From the NCBI GenBank assembly GCA_900541415.1, contig UQJP01000001.1, positions 115,074 to 179,073 on the forward strand: a DNA stretch of 64,000 nucleotides, in the 5' to 3' direction. The position numbers were made by a program, and so were the translations under genes. Source of the DNA: an uncultured Odoribacter sp. GTDB taxonomy: Bacteria; Bacteroidota; Bacteroidia; Bacteroidales; Marinifilaceae. Numbering within the stretch: the stretch's first letter is position 1; each line of letters opens with the position of its first letter. Below, piece by piece: positions 62,126 through 64,000 of the stretch. The notes beneath the pieces were generated by a model. It saw only the letters and a program-made list of their open reading frames with translations. It had not been told where the DNA came from and did no database searches.

Positions 62126-62166
62126 CAAGGAGTGACCCGACTTCTCGTAGTCACTCCTTGTTTTTC
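62126..62166. terminator. Second terminator in the pheS-ompA gap
   Basis: CAAGGAGTGAC (62126-62136) pairs perfectly with GTCACTCCTTG (62150-62160), then TTTTTC. Both strands are suitable. 62036-62125 between the two terminators holds no ORF; an unannotated small RNA is possible. The remaining 62167-62225 has weak repeats only. Confidence 0.8.
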
Positions 62167-62225
62167 TATTGAAAACGGCCTCGATAAAACCGTTTCTTTG
62201 TATCCGGTAAAAATCCGGATAAGGA

Positions 62226-63056
62226 TCATTTCAATATATCCATCAGCTTATCCAAACGCGGAGCCATGATAATTTCAGTGCGGCGGTTACGGGCGCGGCC
62301 GTCTGCCGTTTCATTATCATCCACAGGCATAAACTCCCCACGTCCCGAAGGAACAATTTGCAATGGATTCACCCCATAATCTTTCGTTAAAATACGCACA
62401 ACGGAAGTTGCCCGGACTACGCTCAAATCCCAGTTGTCTTTAAATTGTACCGTCTTGATAGGCTTCGTATCGGTATGTCCTTCGATAAATACATCAATAT
62501 CGTTTTGCTTTTTCAACACCTCGGCCAATTTCCCCAAAGCCTCTTTCCCCTGCTTGTTCACTTGCGCACTTCCCGATTCGAACAATAATTTATCGGACAT
62601 CGCCACATACACTTTACCGTCTTTTTGGGTAACGGTCAGTTCGTCACTGCTAAAACCCAACAAAGCATCTTTCACGCTTTGAAGCAAAGCAGACACTTTA
62701 TCGTTCTGTGCTTTAATCTCTGCCTGCAATTGATTGATCGTCGCCTCACGTTCTGCCAGTTTATCCATTTTCTCTTTCAGCAGCATGTTCAGCTTTTCCT
62801 GTTCCGACATATTGGAATAAAGCGAATTCCGATACTCACGAATAGCTTGCCCCATCCTTGTGGTGTCGTTCAGCAATCCTTCGATTTGTTTCTTTTGTTT
62901 TGCAGTTTCTGCCTTTAAATCATTCAGGTTTTTTGTAAGCGTACGTTCACGCCCCAAAGCAGCCAAACGTCCGTTTTCCGACACTAAAAATTTTTTCTTA
63001 GGTACACAAGAGGACACAGCCACTAATACACAAAGCAAAAAGATAATTCTTTTCAT
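62226..63056 (-). CDS. OmpA-family lipoprotein with a coiled coil
   Basis: This 276-residue lipoprotein (AVSSCVPKKK) has a coiled-coil stalk (about 35-130, KNLNDLKAETAKQKKQIEGLLND) and a C-terminal OmpA peptidoglycan-binding domain (about 160-265, VFIEGHTDTKPIKT, NWDLSVVRA, GRARNRRTEIIM). It should link the outer membrane to the cell wall. It is similar in layout to the MotB-type OmpA lipoproteins common in Bacteroidetes. It stands alone. Confidence 0.9.
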   Translation of the reverse strand: MKRIIFLLCVLVAVSSCVPKKKFLVSENGRLAALGRERTLTKNLNDLKAETAKQKKQIEGLLNDTTRMGQAIREYRNSLYSNMSEQEKLNMLLKEKMDKLAEREATINQLQAEIKAQNDKVSALLQSVKDALLGFSSDELTVTQKDGKVYVAMSDKLLFESGSAQVNKQGKEALGKLAEVLKKQNDIDVFIEGHTDTKPIKTVQFKDNWDLSVVRATSVVRILTKDYGVNPLQIVPSGRGEFMPVDDNETADGRARNRRTEIIMAPRLDKLMDILK

Positions 63057-63136
63057 AATACAAAATTTTAAATCTGCCCGTATTCAATTTAAATACCTTA
63101 CAAACTTAAAAATAATTTTCAAGACCTGAAAAGAAA

Positions 63137-63218
63137 ATAACGAACTGGCTAAAGTGTATTGTGTATGTATATGTATGTGTGAATAGAGAATATTCCGAGG
63201 TGGGAGCCAGTCCGTTAT
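63137..63218 (-). terminator. Long-loop terminator after the gene ending at 63234
   Basis: Arms 63137-63150 (ATAACGAACTGGCT) and 63205-63218 (AGCCAGTCCGTTAT) pair with one mismatch over 14 bases. On the minus strand the stem is followed by TTTTCTTTTC. The 54-base loop includes the T/G/A repeat tract TGTGTATGTATATGTATGTG (about 63160-63180). Confidence 0.6.
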
Positions 63219-63233
63219 TATATCGGTAAGCGA

Positions 63234-63935
63234 TCAGTTATTTTCCATTTCCAAAGACCGTTTTATCAAACGTGCTAAAAACATCATACATTCTAAAGGT
63301 GTCGACGATTCCATCCGAAAACGGCGAAGTTCGTTCACCAGCTCCACAGCAGCCTGCTGTTCGTATGTCCCTGTGCGGACATACGCCGGATACTCTTCCC
63401 GCGTCGAAACCGAATTTTGTTCGGGATAAGCGGAAATATTCACCGAATGCTTCACTTCCGTTTTCCCGTTTTTCCCGGCGGCCTGTGTCTCTTTAACGGG
63501 TTCTTTTTTACTCCGTAGTTCCGACACCTTCATTTCTTTTTTTTCTTCCTGTCCCCCTCTCGCCTGAACTTCGTCCGGAGAAAGCACATGGTAGGGAAAA
63601 GAGGGAATCCCCTTTTTCCACGACTGGAAATTTTTCAATTCCTGGGCATCCACCGTAAACCCATTCAAGATATAATGTTTACTATCGACATATTCCACAG
63701 AACGCCCCTCCAATAATTTCTCTATGGCTTTCGAAGGAAAACCGATCGCAACAACCTCACCCCCTACACTTCTGACATACTTCTTATAGGGTTTATAACC
63801 GCTAATACGGCGCACGAACAGATAAGCAGAACGCTCATAAGCTTTCCAGAACATTCCTTCCAGCCATAAATGAACCACGTTTGCGTTTTCCGATTCATAA
63901 CGGAGCTTATTTAAAATGTCTGTATTCTTTTTCAT
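63234..63935 (-). CDS. Protein with a MutS-domain-I-like N-terminus, function unknown
   Basis: This 233-residue protein starts at the ATG at 63935 (MKKNTDILNKLRYESENANV); the frame extends eight codons further but that is unlikely. The N-terminal half has VVHLWLEGMFWKAYERSAYLF, then GEVVAIGFPSKAIEKLLEG. The order of these blocks recalls the mismatch-recognition domain I of MutS (an FxE-like aromatic stretch followed by a GFPHHAL-like block). Residues about 135-185 are low-complexity and charged, and a C-terminal helical part follows. From memory, similar proteins occur beside reverse transcriptases in Bacteroides, but the relevant neighbour would lie past 64000. Function unassigned. Confidence 0.55.
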   Translation of the reverse strand: MKKNTDILNKLRYESENANVVHLWLEGMFWKAYERSAYLFVRRISGYKPYKKYVRSVGGEVVAIGFPSKAIEKLLEGRSVEYVDSKHYILNGFTVDAQELKNFQSWKKGIPSFPYHVLSPDEVQARGGQEEKKEMKVSELRSKKEPVKETQAAGKNGKTEVKHSVNISAYPEQNSVSTREEYPAYVRTGTYEQQAAVELVNELRRFRMESSTPLECMMFLARLIKRSLEMENN

Positions 63936-64000
63936 AATTAGATTATTAACTTTCAACATCCATAATTTGCACCATCTGCCACCAAAATAAATGTTCGTTT

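Noticed and set aside
63158..63182. T/G/A repeat tract as a CRISPR or phase-variable repeat
   Set aside because: It is a short, imperfect tract in the loop of a terminator, with no spacers and outside any coding frame.

Overview
The window looks like chromosomal DNA of an anaerobic gut Bacteroidales, and an Odoribacter/Butyricimonas-type genome is my best guess. The reasons are the many short-signal lipoproteins with a Cys-Asp/Ser-rich start, DUF5723/DUF4465/PepSY-like families, Bacteroidetes promoters of the form TTG-(18 to 23 nt)-TAnnTTTG, a class III ribonucleotide reductase, and A/T-rich leaders without strong Shine-Dalgarno sites. No phage, insertion sequence, CRISPR array or rRNA was seen. 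One tRNA (Pro, anticodon CGG) is present. Family names come from reading the translations; no database search was run.

Layout. 1-6720: tail of an unknown gene, a PII-like small protein, an M24 peptidase, and a large repeat lipoprotein paired with a DUF5723 outer-membrane protein. 6957-10062: nrdD-nrdG behind a cobalamin riboswitch. 10294-11690: a C_GCAxxG_C_C redox protein and a PepSY-like lipoprotein. 11801-15709: metY-metX-hom behind a promoter and a 32-codon leader ORF that ends in Met-Arg-Met-Cys-Arg, a candidate Met/Cys attenuator. 15725-17526: an Fpg/Nei-like protein lacking the catalytic proline, and a TPR protein. 17711-24642: a six-gene metal or haem-type locus (porin, imelysin, di-haem oxidoreductase, porin, cytochrome c lipoprotein, RidA-fold protein). 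24678-25966: split ThrE exporter.

26108-36605 is a vitamin B12 acquisition island. It has two cobalamin riboswitches, one at each edge, a DUF4465 lipoprotein, BtuB, a BtuG-like propeller lipoprotein, a CDF metal exporter, a DUF71/COG2102 PP-loop enzyme and three more surface lipoproteins. With the riboswitch on nrdD, three B12 riboswitches lie within 27 kb. The inferred logic is that low B12 switches on both corrinoid capture and a B12-independent ribonucleotide reductase.

36725-39653: a two-component system with two PepSY-like periplasmic proteins. 39734-44773: an outer-membrane protein, yicC-gmk-nadD, and lepA. 45016-49190: an MFS exporter, an amidohydrolase of the MtaD type, an AraC regulator and a PNPOx-like protein. 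49371-54318: agmatinase and arginine decarboxylase (the two steps from arginine to putrescine), with YciI, rhomboid, HxlR and DJ-1 family genes between them. 54446-64000: a membrane protein, tRNA-Pro, rbfA, a LolC/E-type permease, a cyclophilin, VanZ, a GH31 glycosidase, pheS, an OmpA lipoprotein and a MutS-domain-I-like protein.
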